Source: DASUAS01 sp963720765
GTDB taxonomy: Bacteria; Actinomycetota; Acidimicrobiia; IMCC26256; DASPTH01
Direction: 5' to 3'
Assembly (NCBI GenBank): GCA_963720765.1
Contig: CAVRGS010000013.1
Location: forward strand, 372,001 to 436,000
Length of the DNA stretch: 64,000 nucleotides
A model generated the notes under the pieces. That model was not told the origin of the DNA, did not search any database, and saw nothing but the letters and a program-made list of their open reading frames with translations. Every line of letters begins with the position of its first letter. The first letter of the stretch is position 1. Shown piece after piece: positions 63,237 through 64,000 of the stretch. The position numbers and the translations under genes were made by a program.

Positions 63237-64000
63237 ATGGGACTCGCCATCGAACCGTTCACCATCGCGATCCCCGACGCCGACCTCGACGACCTGCGCC
63301 AGCGGCTGGCTCGTACGCGGCTCTCGGCGCAGTTGCCGGACGCGGGGTGGGACTACGGCACCGAGCGGGGCTACCTGGCCGAGCTCGTCGAGTACTGGCA
63401 CGACGGTTACGACTGGCGTCGCGCCGAGGCGATGCTCAACGCGTTCGAGAACTTCGTCACCGAGGTCGACGGCACGCAGGTGCACTTCATCCACGCGCCG
63501 TCGCCCGAACCCGACGCGACGCCCTTGATCGTCACCCACGGCTGGCCGGGATCGGTGATCGAGTTCATGGAGATCATCCGTCCGTTGTCCGACCCTCGTG
63601 CGCACGGCGGCGACCCGGCCGATGCCTTCCACGTCGTGTGCCCGTCGATCCCCGGTTACGCGTTCTCGGGTCCGACGCGCGAGCGTGGCTGGGGACCGCG
63701 CCGCATCGCGCGGGCGTGGGCCGAGCTCATGGCCGGTCTCGGCTACGAGCGCTACGGCGCGCAGGGTGGCGACTGGGGCTCGATGATCTCGACCCAGCTC
63801 GGTCTGGTCGATCCCGAGCACGTCGTGGGCATCCACCTCAACATGGTGGTGGCGCCTCCGCCGCCCGATCTCGACTTCGAGCACCTGCAGGACGACGAGC
63901 AGATCGCCCTCGGCACCTACGAGTACTACGGGCGCGTCGACTCCGGGTACTCGAAGATCCAGGGTACGAAGCCGCAGACGATCGGGTACGCGCTCGATGA
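63237..64000 (+). CDS. Epoxide hydrolase, EHN-domain type (3' end outside window)
   Basis: The frame runs from ATG 63237 off the end of the window (254 residues). N-terminal EHN lid: IAIPDADLDDLRQRLARTRL and WDYGTERGYLAELVEYWHDG; then VEVDGTQVHFIHAP is seen as FVTEVDGTQVHFIHAP, with oxyanion motif THGWPGSVIEF and nucleophile Asp in QGGDWGSMIST. Opens epoxides to diols. The catalytic His lies beyond the window. Confidence 0.93.
   Translation, partial: MGLAIEPFTIAIPDADLDDLRQRLARTRLSAQLPDAGWDYGTERGYLAELVEYWHDGYDWRRAEAMLNAFENFVTEVDGTQVHFIHAPSPEPDATPLIVTHGWPGSVIEFMEIIRPLSDPRAHGGDPADAFHVVCPSIPGYAFSGPTRERGWGPRRIARAWAELMAGLGYERYGAQGGDWGSMISTQLGLVDPEHVVGIHLNMVVAPPPPDLDFEHLQDDEQIALGTYEYYGRVDSGYSKIQGTKPQTIGYALD

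Overview
The window is high-GC bacterial DNA, densely coding, with almost no intergenic space. Gene content (WhiB regulator, Ku plus a stand-alone LigD-type polymerase domain, MMPL transporter, DoxX, dodecin, Liv-type amino-acid transporters, sugar ABC operon, leaderless genes with TAnnnT -10 boxes) points to an actinobacterium; I favour the class Acidimicrobiia, but this is inference and there is no rRNA to prove it. No tRNA, CRISPR array, insertion sequence, prophage or plasmid feature is visible; it reads as chromosome.

Layout. 1-4.7 kb: end of a cytochrome P450, a 5-formyl-THF cyclo-ligase-like gene, a divergent DUF2461/SRPBCC pair, a MazG plus P-loop kinase pair and a broken small gene. 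4.7-5.1 kb: RNase P RNA (minus). 5.2-7.4 kb: CaxA-like exchanger with a small membrane protein, then whiB. 7.4-9.6 kb: trpD followed by three small Cys-rich or membrane genes. 9.7-16 kb: DoxX and a complete sugar-type ABC importer with two tandem substrate-binding proteins. 16-24 kb: citrate synthase, a mannosyltransferase-like membrane protein, a minus-strand operon (L,D-transpeptidase, exported protein, SDR, metallo-beta-lactamase fold protein), an AlkA-type glycosylase and an ABC-F ATPase. 24-28 kb: secreted transglycosylase-like protein, aat, arsC-like, MMPL. 28-36 kb: thioesterase, then a sugar cluster (epimerase, DegT aminotransferase, GT2, methyltransferase) and a very large HTH protein with W-rich repeats and a lectin-like C-terminus. 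36-43 kb: gamma-carbonic anhydrase, CDF transporter joined to a SnoaL-like domain, a zinc metalloprotease-like protein, an ABC exporter, a thiolase/DUF35 pair and an alpha/beta hydrolase. 43-51 kb: PaaI thioesterase, cupin, MarR, divergent ligD-pol/ku, GNAT, SPFH protein and a hexapeptide acyltransferase. 51-63 kb: a Liv-type locus in which both permeases and both ATPases form one 1,200-residue polypeptide, with three separate substrate-binding proteins, a pair of tandem exported paralogues, DUF429, pirin and a low-molecular-weight phosphatase. 63-64 kb: dodecin and the start of an epoxide hydrolase.

Two window-wide patterns matter for any reader. First, about twenty genes have a TAnnnT -10 box only 6-8 nt before an ATG/GTG and no Shine-Dalgarno, so they are probably leaderless; this rule fixes many starts and reveals two symmetrical bidirectional promoters. 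Second, at least twelve otherwise conserved genes are split by single-base frameshifts, many next to alternating GCGC runs; this looks like residual indel error of a long-read assembly rather than mass pseudogenisation. Frameshifted genes are listed over their full span with the break noted.
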